From positions 32,054,203-32,118,202 of the forward strand of contig NC_052350.1 of NCBI RefSeq assembly GCF_009727055.1: a DNA stretch of 64,000 nucleotides, read 5' to 3'. This DNA is from Benincasa hispida. Its lineage: Eukaryota > Streptophyta > Magnoliopsida > Cucurbitales > Cucurbitaceae. Shown here piece after piece: positions 21,240-32,019 of the stretch. Position 1 is the stretch's first letter. The number at the start of each line of letters is the position of its first letter. The position numbers and the translations under genes are program-made. The notes beneath the pieces were generated by a model. It searched no databases. It saw only the letters and a list, made by a program, of their open reading frames with translations, and was not told where the DNA came from.

Positions 21240-22985
21240 TTGTAAAGAATTAAAAATGAATAATGCGCTAAGACTCAAGTTGCTTTGCGTAAAGATATGC
21301 GATACTACGTTCTAAATGTATGCGATGATAATGATATGCTTCGTAATATGAGTTCGTGTAGTGCGTGTCACAAGTTTTCTTGCGCTGGAACCAAGTATAA
21401 TTCCAACACAAGTTTCTCAGATTGACCTGAGGTCGAACACGGGGATTGTTATTTTTAATGCGATACTAATGTGATATATGCGACCAGTTTAAAATAAGGA
21501 ATAATGAATTGGTTGTGCAGAAAAGTAAATTGCGTTAAAGAATAAAATGCGATGGTAAATAAAGTGAGATAAAGTAAATTGTAGTGATAAAATAAATGAC
21601 TAAGCTATTAATGATACAGGTTGAGGACTGGTTTTGAAGTTGTGCAAGATAATCTAATGAATGTGGTGGCAAGACTTGTGAAGTGAATCAGAAAGAGAAT
21701 GGGTTGAGGGAAAGGACATCGCAAGTTTGTCAATCTCATTGAGGACGCAACTAAGGTTTCGCTTTCCCTTGGCTTACACCTTTCAGTGATCGGCTGCATT
21801 CCCATACATCTATGGTGGAACAGGGATGAACGTGATGAACGCAAGGTTGTTTCCAACTTTGGAAATACTCCTCGCTTTAGTTAACGCATTCTTCCAACCT
21901 TTTCTCGATAGGCGAATAACATCTTCACTTCTGCTCTCACAGGTGAGGATGCCGTCGAGCATGTTTTAGCTAAACTTAGTCGATTTCCTTAACAAGGATT
22001 AACTCACTTGCTTATTCCTTCCCCTTTACCAAGGGGATTAGTGACACATGATGAAGAAAATAGACGATGAATGTGTGGAGAAGAACAGAGAAATGAAAAT
22101 GATTACGATAATGATATTAAAATCTAGAGATCAACATTTGTTACAAATCGTGAATGAAAGATTAAAGATAGATGAACACAGTAGATGAATGAAAAATAAG
22201 AACAAATACAGAAAGAGTGTCAATGTCTTGACACAGATCCCGATCGGAGACGTGTGCTTGATGGCGTGTGGAAGAAATGGAGTGGAAAGCTTCCCTCTCA
22301 GGCTTGCTTTCCATGTAGAAGTGACCTTTCGCATAGAGCTTCTTCTTCAGGAATGGAAAGAATTGCTTGCTCGGAGTCTTACCTTTCAGTCTTGTCTCGT
22401 CGTTCTCCCAAATTTTCTCTGGATTGTATCTTCAGACCAGCCTCTTTAACATTGAATTTGAGGAAGCTATTTATAGACCTTGGCTCCTGTATTAGTGGTC
22501 CCACTTTGAAAATCTGATAATTCCTGCCATGGCATAGTAGAAATGTTCGCTCAGCTCCACGATCAATTTGTCATAATCGTACAACAGAAAATTTGTACAC
22601 CTGTCAGAAGTTCATGCGAATGCATTGCTCTTCACATCTTTGATCGACTGCTACATGCGGTGTAGTTGTTTTGATCTTTTATTGATTGCCACATGCGGTG
22701 GAAATGCGTTGATCGCTTGAATCCATGATCGATCGTCGCATACGTTGCAATTGCATTGATCTTTTTCATTCTTGAATGATTGTCGCATGCTATGGGGATG
22801 TGTTGTTCATTTTTTTCCTCGAGCAATTATTGCACGGTTACCTATTTCCTACAAAACAAAGACTTGGACATTCCATTTCGCCATCGCAATGGGGTTAGTG
22901 GGTATGTTCATGAAACTTTACAATTTTTGTATTTCTAAGCCAATTTCTATATTGTCGACACAACTTTTCCTTCTTTTTGTCGCAT
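21240..22985 (-). repeat. Athila-type LTR a (solo or truncated)
   Basis: Shares with the other copies the cacaagttttcttgcgctgg region near 21368, the ggtcgaacacggggattgtt region near 21432, the run of ctctcacagg and gaggcg-type text, a minus-strand TATA box (22468-22475), and the PvuI-like cgatcg motifs near 22700. The usual terminal hairpin is missing at the right end, so the copy is truncated or diverged. Open frames inside (e.g. 22131-22334) are not genes. Confidence 0.65.
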
Positions 22986-23605
22986 AAGCCAATTTCTTTT
23001 CTGTATGCATCAGTTTTCATATAACTTCAGTGTTATATTTTACAGTTGTTTAACTTAGGGGTAAAATTTCATATACATCCTCAGTCAATGGTACAATCAT
23101 TATAGATAAAACAGTCAAATCCAATCGGTTAATGCTATTAAGTCATGCAGTTCAATCAGTGATAAATTATCAGTCCCAAAAGTCTAGAATAATCAGTCAA
23201 ATCCGTCTTAGCAGTCTCAAGAAACAATCCATGTAATCTTAAGTAACCAGTCCATGTATTATTAAGTAAACAGTCCAAGTAATCTTAAATAAGCAGTCCA
23301 AGTGGTAGGGATGACTGGTTCGAAGGAAAATCAGTAGAAGAACACTTACCTTAAGTTTTAGTCAATATGAGCTCAAACAACCTTAACCTTTATTTGCCAA
23401 AAAGTTCACGAACAAAATCCTAAGTGATAAACAAAAATTAGGCTTTCTGGGACATAACAATGCCTATAAAACCTACCGGCCTACTTCAATGCCTATCGAG
23501 CTTCTTCCGGCCTAATGGTCGCGTACCGAGCTTTACCAGGCCATTAAAATTCTTATCGGGACAACTCGAGCAACTATCGAGCCAACCAAGAACTATCGAG
23601 TCCCA

Positions 23606-25048
23606 CTAAGTCTTATGAACATAATAGAAAGAGAAAGACAAATAATATAAACAATGCAAGTTCTTAAACTCCAATCTTCTTCTTCTATTACCCTCTGCGA
23701 TGATGAGCTTGCCCCTCTCCATCTTTTCTTGCTTCTCTTCTTTTTCTTTTCTTTTTCTCTCCTCCTCTTCCAAAGCTAAAATAAAAATTTGAGGGTCAAT
23801 GTTGGACCTTTGCGGTGCATTCTCCCACGATGCCGCATTAGGGGGTTCCCTCTGTTTCTTCTCCTTCATTTATGGCAACCAATTTTGTTGCTACCAGTTG
23901 TAGCGGTTCCATCAATTGTGCCGTTTCCCCCCGTCCTCCCTTATGGAGGTTGATTCTCTATCCTTCTCAGGGCTCACAGCCCTTTTCCTTGCCTTTTCCT
24001 CTTCTCTTAGGCACCTCTTTTCATGCCGGCACAATTTTCTCTCCTCTTTTTCCTTCTTCTTCCTCTTCTTCTTGGCCTCTTCATCTTCGTCATCATCCTT
24101 TTGTTCTTTGTTCTTTCTTGCCTTGCGATGATGTGAAGACTCCGCCTCTCCAGCCTTCTTTCCCTTGCTCTTCTTCTTCTTCTTATCTTTCTTCTCAGCC
24201 TCTGCTGGCTAGTTCTCTCTCTTCTTCTCTTCCTTCTCGGCCTCTACTGCCTTCTTCATATCTTCCTTATCGGCCTCCTCTGGCAGCGCACCCCCTGCAA
24301 CCTTCTCCATCGCAATGCCAGGGGTTACTGATGCGACTCCGCTTCCCTGGCCTCCTCAACTGCGATCTCTTCTTCTTCTCTTTCCTTGATCGCAATTTCC
24401 TCATCTTCTCTTCTTGAAGGCTCTTCATAATCTTCTGCGACTGGACAGTTGCCTCATGAGTCTCTGGGACCAGGACATCATTTTTCTTTTCTTCTTCTTC
24501 AACCACCACTTCTTCCACCACCACTACTCCATCCTTTACTGCTTCACCTGCCACTACCGCCGCTTCCTTCTCCGTGGGCAATGGTTAGTTTACAACCCCT
24601 GTCTCGGGCAGTCCACCTCCTTGCTCCAAAGTACTGAGGATATTGCCAAACACCTCTATATCATCTCGTCTCTTCCTTTCACTTTTAGTGGAGACGAAAG
24701 GTGTAGGCATGCTCTCGGTGCTTCCTCCTCTCTTAAACATAGGAGGCCTAATGGCCAAAGGGTTTCTCCGAGATCTTTCGGCGAATCTGGATACAGTGGG
24801 GGCTTGGGCAGCAAGCCAGCGACTGACATCTAGGAATGCTGCCTCTCGCATGGCTTCTTGGTCAGGGGTGGAAGGTGAAGCGGATTGGTTTGGGGTTTGG
24901 TCAGCCATGACATCGAGCTTGGAAAGGTCTGAGGAGAGTTCGAGTTTCTAGGGAGAAAGAACGATTTAGAATGCAAAACACTAGGGTTTCTGATTGTTTG
25001 CCAATGTAGGATAAAAGATTTCCAATGAAGAGGGAGGCTGTATTTATA
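23606..25048 (-). pseudogene. lysine/glutamate-rich ORF region, possibly env-like retroelement ORF
   Basis: A minus-strand frame starts at ATG 24908 (MADQTPNQSASPSTPDQEAM) and runs to 24585. Just downstream, 24581-24267 gives an acidic then basic segment with EEVVVEEEEKKND and RSRKEKKKRSQLRR. 23869-23606 continues the charged theme (ILALEEEERKRKEKEEKQEK). The parts lie in separate frames, so the ORF is broken or spliced. A minus-strand TATA box lies at 25041-25048, 133 bp before the ATG. Similar charged third ORFs occur between integrase and the 3' LTR of Athila-like elements and are sometimes called envelope-like; that assignment is an inference from context only. The long plus-strand frame over the same stretch is its shadow. 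Confidence 0.45.
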
Positions 25049-25307
25049 GGTTGGGCCGTGGTGCGACCCACGCGATTTTCACGGCGACTGGCCTCGAGCA
25101 TCTCAACAAATGCGTCGTTCCACCTCCCTCATTTATGGATTTTCAAATAAAGCATCCTTTCGTCTGCCAAGTCATAATTGCTTGGGGATACAAATCAATT
25201 GGACTTCTTCCCACATTGCCAAACGACTTTTTCTTTGATATTTTATTTGAATGGATGCATGATAAAGCATAACACATTATGTTCACTAACACAACTATAT
25301 CTTTGCA

Positions 25308-25442
25308 GAGGATGGGCAACAACACATATATCCTCGCAACACACCCCTTAACCAATGCATTTCTGGAAGATACCTCAAAATAGTGCATTTGGCTAAGGAC
25401 GGGCAAAGGACACATGCAAGCGCAACACACCTCTCAACTCAA
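25308..25442. repeat. inverted repeat, left arm
   Basis: About 135 bp whose reverse complement matches 26191-26326 at roughly 85 percent by eye, with shared runs such as cacaccccttaac, catttctgga and gggcaaaggacacat. Confidence 0.8.
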
Positions 25443-25572
25443 TATCGTTGAGTTAAGTGAACGTAAGGCATTCCTAGTTGGTTTGGGATGCGTCCATTGT
25501 TGTCTTGCTTTCTTGTTATTAATTGTTTTATTTCTCTTTTTTTTTTCAGCAGCACAAGTGCTGAGACTTGCG

Positions 25573-25853
25573 ACGATAAGAAATGGCATGATGAATGCAT
25601 AAACGACCGGACATTCACCAAAGGTCAGTAGGTACTGCTATTCAACGCACAACTGCGACTGTTCCCTGGGAAGCTGAAGTCTCGCTGGTTCGGGCCATTC
25701 TGGATCAAGATCATCTTTCCCCATAGCGCAGTGGAATTAACAACTTTAGATGGGATCAGTGCATTCAATGTCAATGGTCAGCGGATCAAACTATACTATG
25801 GAGGCGACTTCGATCGGCGCATGGACACCATTGATTTAGGCAAGCAGGATTAA
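25573..25853 (+). pseudogene. Athila integrase C-terminal fragment
   Basis: Reads KKWHDECINDRTFTKG, a TAG, then VLLFNAQLRLFPGKLKSRWF, GPFWIKIIFPHSAVEL and NVNGQRIKLYYGG, ending at TAA 25851-25853. This is the integrase tail of Athila/Tat-type gypsy elements. A long polypyrimidine run ending in tttttcag (25525-25550) stands directly before the fragment. It is flanked by the two arms of an inverted repeat. Confidence 0.8.
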
Positions 25854-27522
25854 AATGCTTGCAGGGAAAGCGATTGCGGTAACTATGAGAATTTCTTTTA
25901 GTCGGCCTTCCCATCTATGTTTACTTGCTTTCTCTACAACTTTCTTTTACCATTTGTTTCATGTTGTGATTGTTATTTAGTAAGATTAGTCTTTAATGCT
26001 TTAGAAGTTTCATGTCACATATGTTTCCTTACATTACATGTAGTAGCGATGGGCACATGTTTTTGTGAATGTTGGATAAATCACCACAAGATCTTTTCAA
26101 CTTGAGTTCGGAAGAGAGGAAAATAAACTGAGAGGATGGGTGTAGTAAGTAGAAAGAAAATGGAGATATGCATCTAATACACCCAAATACATTGTTGTGA
26201 GGGGTGTGTTGCGCACATATGTGTCCTTTGCCCAGGCTTAGTTAAATGCACTATGTTGAGGCATCCTCCAGAAATGTATTTAGTTAAGGGGTGTGCTGCG
26301 AGGATGTATGCGTGTTGCCTGTCCTCAACAAAAATGTATCTGCATTTATTGGAAGCATAATATGCACTGCAAATCATGCACCCTTCCGAATCAAATTTTG
26401 TAACTTAACCAAATTCTTTGACTCTTGTACAAGCATTAGATTTTTTTTTTTTTTTTTGTAATGCGACAATTTGTAATATATTCGCATACTTTGTTAATAG
26501 TCAATACAATCAAAGTACATAATTCACTCTACTCTTTGCTTGTGCCTCTTTCTTTATCTTCCTTTGTTAATCTTTGCTATATTTTTACTCTTGTATTTTT
26601 ACGATCTTCATTGCATTGCTATGATGTATTATGTGTTACACTTAGAAGCATTTCCCATACTTAGTAAATTTTGACTAACACTTATTTAATTCTTAGTTTA
26701 GCAGTACTTTACTTTTATCTTTCAAAGTTCTGCTCAAACCCTTTTTTTTAAATTTTCCCCTAAGTGTTTGTCTAGTCTATCCAAACAACGCAATAAAGAC
26801 CTTGCTCATCTTTAAATTTGGGGGTGGGGAAGGTCTGAGTAGATGAAATCAGGAATATGAAGTATTTAAGAAAATGCGTCCATTTTTATACCGAAAAAAA
26901 TATTGCAAAACTCCAATGTCAGCGTAAGGGAAAATTTCAAAACTGTTCCCAACTTGATAAGAGTTTAGTTGTGAAAGAAGCCTGCTCGTGGTTGGATGCT
27001 CGTATGACACCCATAAGAGCAAGTCAAAACAAAGGTTGGTTTCCAAGAACAACGTAGTATAAACCAAAAAGAGAAAAGGAATGCAAGAGATGACTTCTCT
27101 GATTATCATAAGTTAAAAGTTGAAACTGACACACAACCGTAGTTGGATGTTCGCATGACACCCGTGGGGACAAGCCAAAACGAAGAGTGTAACTATGACC
27201 AACTGTCTCTAAGTGAATAAATGACGCAAAATTCTTCTCACCGCATATAGATACATCAAGTTTTTTTTTTTATAAAGAAAAGATAAGAATTCTATTTTGA
27301 AAACTAGAAAAGTGTCTTTAAGCAGAATTTTGTTACCTAGAAGAATAAAGTAAGGCTTGCTAAGAATTAGCAAGGATAAAAGGAAAGTGCGATGTCAGGT
27401 AATGTGCCTAAGTGTAATATTCGGAGCAACCAATCATCGTAGAAATATAGGATAAGAATGGAGCATGATTGCCTTGGTAGAAGATATGCTTGAGGACAAG
27501 CATATATCTAAATTTGGGGGTG
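25854..27522 (+). mobile_element. Athila 3' non-coding region up to polypurine tract
   Basis: No coding frame. Contains the right inverted-repeat arm (26191-26326), a 17-base T run near 26441, and a second purine-rich run (tttgggggtggggaagg, about 26816). The polypurine tract aatttgggggtg ends at 27522, directly before the LTR start TGATAACTTG. 26830-27522 is inverted relative to 55358-56060. Confidence 0.65.
26191..26326. repeat. inverted repeat, right arm
   Basis: Partner of 25308-25442; the loop between them is about 750 bp and holds the Athila integrase tail. Confidence 0.8.
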
Positions 27523-27915
27523 TGATAACTTGTAGAAATACAGATTATTTATGCCACCTTATCTAGATATTGTGGCCAAAAGTTAGTAATTATGTGCCAG
27601 TTGTATGAAAATTAGCCTAGTATGATAATAATTATAAATGTTTGCGATTACACTCACTAACGCCAAAAAGATGGAAGACAAGCCAAACTTTACTCTGTTT
27701 TGCAGGAGACCAAGTCACCACTTGTGCTCAAGGCTCATGAGAAACTAATCAACGCATCTATGTCACAATTGCGCCAGTCGATCAACCATGAAGAGACGAT
27801 TACCAAAGTGATTGGCGCAAGGCGACAGTTGGTCCAGAGCTATGCTTCGACCACATGCAGTAATAAAACAAACACCGCATGCAAACCTAAGATCGAAAGA
27901 TGCAACTGAGCAACG
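27523..27915 (+). repeat. Athila LTR, 5' end only
   Basis: Starts TGATAACTTGTAG after the polypurine tract and matches the reverse complement of 54958-55357 at about 95 percent. It breaks off at 27915 (gagcaacg), where a minus-strand Tekay LTR begins. Confidence 0.75.
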
Positions 27916-28145
27916 CTAACTTTCTCATCCCCATTCTTTCTTCACCATTCCACACTAACTTTCTCATCAACCTACTTATTATACATTTAATCATAATTTT
28001 ACCAAGTAAAGCTCAACTTAATTTATCCAAGGAAAATCTACTTAACACTTAGAAATTTCCTTCCCCTTCTTAGGATTTAACTTTCACTTAGTTAATTCCT
28101 TTTATCACTTGCTTAAGTAATGCAAATAGAAATCCGGGTTTCACA
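27916..28145 (-). repeat. Tekay-like LTR fragment
   Basis: The reverse complement of 28141-28145 is TGTGA, the LTR start, preceded on the minus strand by a purine-rich tract (aaggggggaagtaaa). The rest matches the beginning of the 9053 LTR, including ccattccacactaac and the atcaacctact stretch. Confidence 0.65.
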
Positions 28146-28802
28146 TTTACTTCCCCCCTTAAGAAAATTTCATCCTCAAAATTTAATCGAACTAATTCTA
28201 GTTTAAGTTTCACAACAACCACTGTTGTAACCTTTCATAGTCTTGTCTATTACCACGCTTCTACTGTGCTATTCTGATATCAATTCTTTAGTTTTCCAAT
28301 GATACCTCTCCTAGCTATCTCTAAGCTAGATGTTGAACCAAACTATCTACCACATAAACATTTGTATCTCAAATACTAAATGAGAATAACTTAAATTCAC
28401 ACTTACCTTCCTAGGTAGATTTTTAGGTACGCATATTCTACCCTCCTTTAGTAGCACTTGGTCAGCTCTTAATTGATAGCCCGTCCTCAATCCTTTATCT
28501 ACTTATTCAGCTAACTTCTGAAGATCAGAATCCTTTAACTGCTCACATAGAATATTTTGAACGAGCGTAGGATGTACTTGAAATGAAGCTAGTAACCCTC
28601 CTGTTTAACCGATTGATAATACTGCCCTATCATTATACAACTCATGAATTAGTGTACCCTTCACTGAATTAACACTAGCTTTAGCTGATCTAGTTTTCCG
28701 ACTTAAAGCATCAGCTACCACATTTGCTTTACCTGGGTGATAGTCAATTGTACAGTCATAGTCTTTGATCAACTCGAGCCATCTTCTCTGTCTGGAATTT
28801 CC
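28146..28802 (-). pseudogene. Tekay-like RNase H end / integrase start, internally deleted
   Basis: 28605-28802 encodes [31 protein letters not shown] and [15 protein letters not shown], matching 7225-7420 of the first element. Further left the integrase N-terminal region continues to about 28405 with stops. Then the sequence jumps to the 3' untranslated end and polypurine tract. Most of the integrase is missing. Confidence 0.75.
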
Positions 28803-30257
28803 TGAGTAAAACACTATTCCACTATGGATTTCTTTAGAAGAGAAATAGTGTTTAGGAAACCTAGTGAAAAAGAAATAACTCTGGTAGGAAGTAAAAGAAA
28901 TACTCCTAGGAAGTTTAATATCAGCGGTAAAAGCTAGAAAACTATTGAGTAAAGGATGTGAAGCTTATTTAGCATCTGTAGTAATTTCCCAAGATAAGAA
29001 ACTAAAACCTAAGGATGTACCTATAGTACAAGAATTCTTAAATGTGTTCCCTGAAGAATTACTAGGCTTACTGCCTGATAGGGAAGTGGAATTTACTATT
29101 GAGTTAATTCCTGGTACTGAACCTATATCCCAAGCACCAAATAAGATGGCCCCAACGGAGTTGAAAGAGTTAAAAGTTCAATTACAGGAACTTGTGGATA
29201 AGGGGTACATTAGACCTAGTGTATCGCCTTGGGGAGCGCCAGTCTTGTTTATTAAGAAGAAAGACGGTACTCTTAGATTATGCATAGACTATAGACAGTT
29301 GAATAAAGTGACCATAAGAAAAAGTACCCATTGCCTCGTATAGATGATCTCTTCGATTAGTTAAAGGGGGCAACGATGTTCTCTAAGATAGATTTGAGAT
29401 TAGGCTATCACTAGTTGAAGGTGAAAGACACAGATGTTCCAAAGACTACATTCAGAACTAGATATGGATATTTCGAGTTCCTAGTAATGCCGTTTGGACT
29501 GATAAATGCTCCTGCGGTATTTATGGACTTGATGAATAGGATATTCCATTCTATCTAGATCAGTTTGTGATAGTATTCATAGATTACATACTAGTGTATT
29601 CCAATAGTGCGGAAAAACACAAAGAACATTTAAGGATGGTATTACAAACTTTAAGAGAAAGAAGTTATATGCCAAATTTAGTAAGTGTGATTTTTGGTTA
29701 AATCAAGTCATATTTCTTGGTCATATAGTTTCAGCTGACGGAGTTAGTGTTGATTCCCAAAAGATAGAAGCAGTAGTTAATTGGGAACGACCCCTAAATG
29801 TAACGGAAGTACGCAGTTTTCTGGGTTTAGCAGTTATTATAGGAGATTCGTGGAGGGTTTATCTAAGATAACCCTTCCATTGACAAACCTGACCAGAAAA
29901 GATGCGAAGTTTGAATGGTCACCAGAATGCGAGCATAGTTTCCAAGTGCTGAAACAAAGGTTAGTATCAGCACCAGTACTAACTCTCCTACACCAGGTAA
30001 GGGGTTTGAGGTCTATTGTGATGCATTCCAACAAGGGTTAGGATGTGTGCTAATGCAAGAAGGAAAAGTAGTAGCCTATGCTTCGTGACAGTTAAAGAAA
30101 GCATGAATGTAACTACCCTACACACGATTTAGAGTTAGCAGCAGTTGTGTTTAGCTCTAAAGTTATGGAGACATTACATGGTTGGTGAGCGTTGTCATAT
30201 ATTTACGGATCATAAAGAGCCTAAAGCATATCTTTGATCAGAAGGAACTAAAACTTG
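28803..30257 (+). pseudogene. Tekay-like protease end, RT and RNase H, frameshifted
   Basis: 28945-29343 encodes the linker and RT start ([32 protein letters not shown]). RT continues in shifted frames through DLRLGYH and [15 protein letters not shown] to about 29640, then RNase H ([30 protein letters not shown]). It stops at aactaaaacttg just before the N gap. Compared with 5830-7230 there are about ten single-base insertions or deletions. The break point corresponds to the place in the element where the inverted piece 28146-28802 starts. Confidence 0.8.
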
Positions 30258-30357
30258 NNNNNNNNNNNNNNNNNNNNNNNNNNNNNNNNNNNNNNNNNNN
30301 NNNNNNNNNNNNNNNNNNNNNNNNNNNNNNNNNNNNNNNNNNNNNNNNNNNNNNNNN
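30258..30357. other. assembly gap of 100 N
   Basis: Exactly 100 N, the usual placeholder for a gap of unknown size. Confidence 0.98.
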
Positions 30358-30371
30358 AGGAAGAGATCTGT

Positions 30372-30475
30372 AAAAATTCTAACTGTCTAATCTCTTAACT
30401 CTGCAGGTTGCTTCCCCTCTTATGGGAGGCAATCCTCTCATGCATTAATTTCTGATTCCTCTGTTAAGTGCATTA
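30372..30475. repeat. direct repeat copy 1 (about 100 bp)
   Basis: The stretch aaattctaactgtctaatct to cattag matches 31786-31883, with small differences mainly in runs of identical bases (ttaac/ttaaac, ttaag/ttaaag). Confidence 0.85.
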
Positions 30476-30982
30476 GCCCTAAACCTCACGCCATATACAC
30501 CACCCGCTGCTGCCGCAATGCTCTCAATGCCGCCGCCAAGGCTTTAGCCCTAAACCTCAAGGCCCACAATGGCACACATCCCTATTTCTTTCTCAGCAGC
30601 AGTGGGACAACTGCACAGGCCCCTTCTCCAGGCAGCCCTCCGTCTCCCTGATGGGCTGCGGCCTCCAGAATATGTACACCACCGGCAGCCGCTGCTCCAC
30701 GCTCCTGTTCTTGCCAACGCTTCTGCAGAGCAAGGTGTACGAGGCGCGGTGCAGAACTGCTCTGGGTTTGCACGGCGGAATTTGATGGGGTTTTGTGTGG
30801 GTGTTTGGCGGCGGTGGCAGAGTTAAAAAGAGCAATGATGGATGATTTACGGTTCAGAGTGATGATCAAAATGAGAATAGTGCTTGTGGATTTGCTGCTG
30901 TTGTCGCTGTTGCCGCTGGTAGGATTGGGAATCGCTCTGATTTTGATGCATCTTCCAATGCTTCCGGCTTGGACATTTTGAG
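30476..30982 (+). other. GC-rich gene-like island, unrecognised
   Basis: Clearly higher in G+C than its surroundings, with exon-like composition. Short plus-strand frames include 30651-30785 (44 residues, MGCGLQNMYTTGSRCSTLLF start) and 30793-30981 (starting MCGCLAAVAELKRAMMDDLR). A third frame over 30830-30980 reads SDDQNENSACGF and GLDILSK, followed by gagtaagt, a possible splice donor. I do not recognise a family. It could be a captured exon fragment, part of an unknown host gene cut by the gap, or misplaced sequence. Confidence 0.4.
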
Positions 30983-32019
30983 TAAGTTGTCAAAAAAAAT
31001 TTTTCATATTTTACTTAAAATTTAGGGTAATCCAACACTTTGCATGATAATAATTATGGGTAATTACAATGGATAATATTTTTAAAGATAATAACAAAGT
31101 GTATAATATTATTTTAAAAATTGTAAAGATAGTAAAGTTTTGATTAGATTTATATTGTTGATAGACTCTTACTAGCGATATGGTCTATCATTGATAGACT
31201 TCTACCAACGATATGGTATATCACTAATAGACTATCTAAATTTTGTCATATTTATAATTTTTTTATATTATAATATATTTGTTAATACTCTAGCTTAATT
31301 GCTAGGGTGTCTAGGGCAAGGTCACATTTTTAAAATATATGGAGTTGTAAATTTTTAGGCCCACGATGTAAAGAGTTAAATATTGATGTCTTGTAGTTAT
31401 GGGCTCACGAACTTATTGACACGTGGATAGAAGTGGATTCAACAATTCCACACTTCCCAACTCCTACTTCCCAAAACCTTAACCCAAACACCATTAAGTG
31501 TAAAACAAATTTTTCAAAGAATTTGCGCATAACAAATTAATTATGATAGACTTCTACTAGCGATATAATCTATTATTGATAGACGTCACCCTGAGAGCTA
31601 GATCTTAATTTTGCTATATATTTGTAAATTCTTTTGTTGGGTCATATCGGCTAATACTTTGGCCTGTTACTATATTTGCAACTACCAAATTAATTAACAA
31701 TTGTTTTAGTTCGAAAAAAATTAAATTATAAATTTTGTCCTCATAGTTTGATGAAAGAATTTAGTCTCTAGCTTATATTTAGAAATTCTAACTGTCTAAT
31801 CTCTTAAACTCTGCAGGTTGCTTCCCCTCTTATAGGCAATCTCTCATGCATTAATTTCTGATTCCTCTGTTAAAGTGCATTAGTGAAGCAACTTTTTACT
31901 TAAAAGGATACTTTTTTGTATGAGTTTACTACGTATATAGAACTTAATGTGTTTCCTTTTAATAATGAGTGCATTTACATCACTAAAGATTCTAATTATT
32001 CCCACTTTTGAGATAACAA
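30983..32019. other. AT-rich DNA with dispersed inverted motifs, no gene
   Basis: Contains two clusters of the gtctatcattgatagac motif (31160-31225, 31545-31590) and the second copy of the 100-bp direct repeat (31786-31883). Nothing coding is seen. Confidence 0.5.

Larger units (their letters stand above)
20253..23608. repeat. gypsy-type LTR interrupted by an Athila-type LTR
   Basis: Begins TGTAACAACCTGACC, a common gypsy LTR start. The first part (20253 to about 21200) includes a tandem repeat. After the inserted LTR, DNA with agtccaagtaatctta repeats and ctatcgagc motifs (23040-23605) continues as apparent LTR sequence to 23608. There the text changes to a 70-bp piece matching Athila LTR DNA at 53980-54050. 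Orientation is not certain. Confidence 0.5.

Noticed and set aside
21192..23030. 8-bp flanking duplication TATAACTT around the Athila-type LTR
   Set aside because: The 8-bp match does not sit at the visible LTR ends, and Ty3/gypsy elements make 5-bp duplications; chance cannot be excluded.
23872..24417. Plus-strand frame of 181 codons rich in Ser, Leu and Pro
   Set aside because: It is the complement of the lysine/glutamate-rich minus-strand ORF region.
30182..30373. Open frame running through the N gap
   Set aside because: Its middle is undetermined bases; only the left part is real RNase H sequence in a shifted frame.
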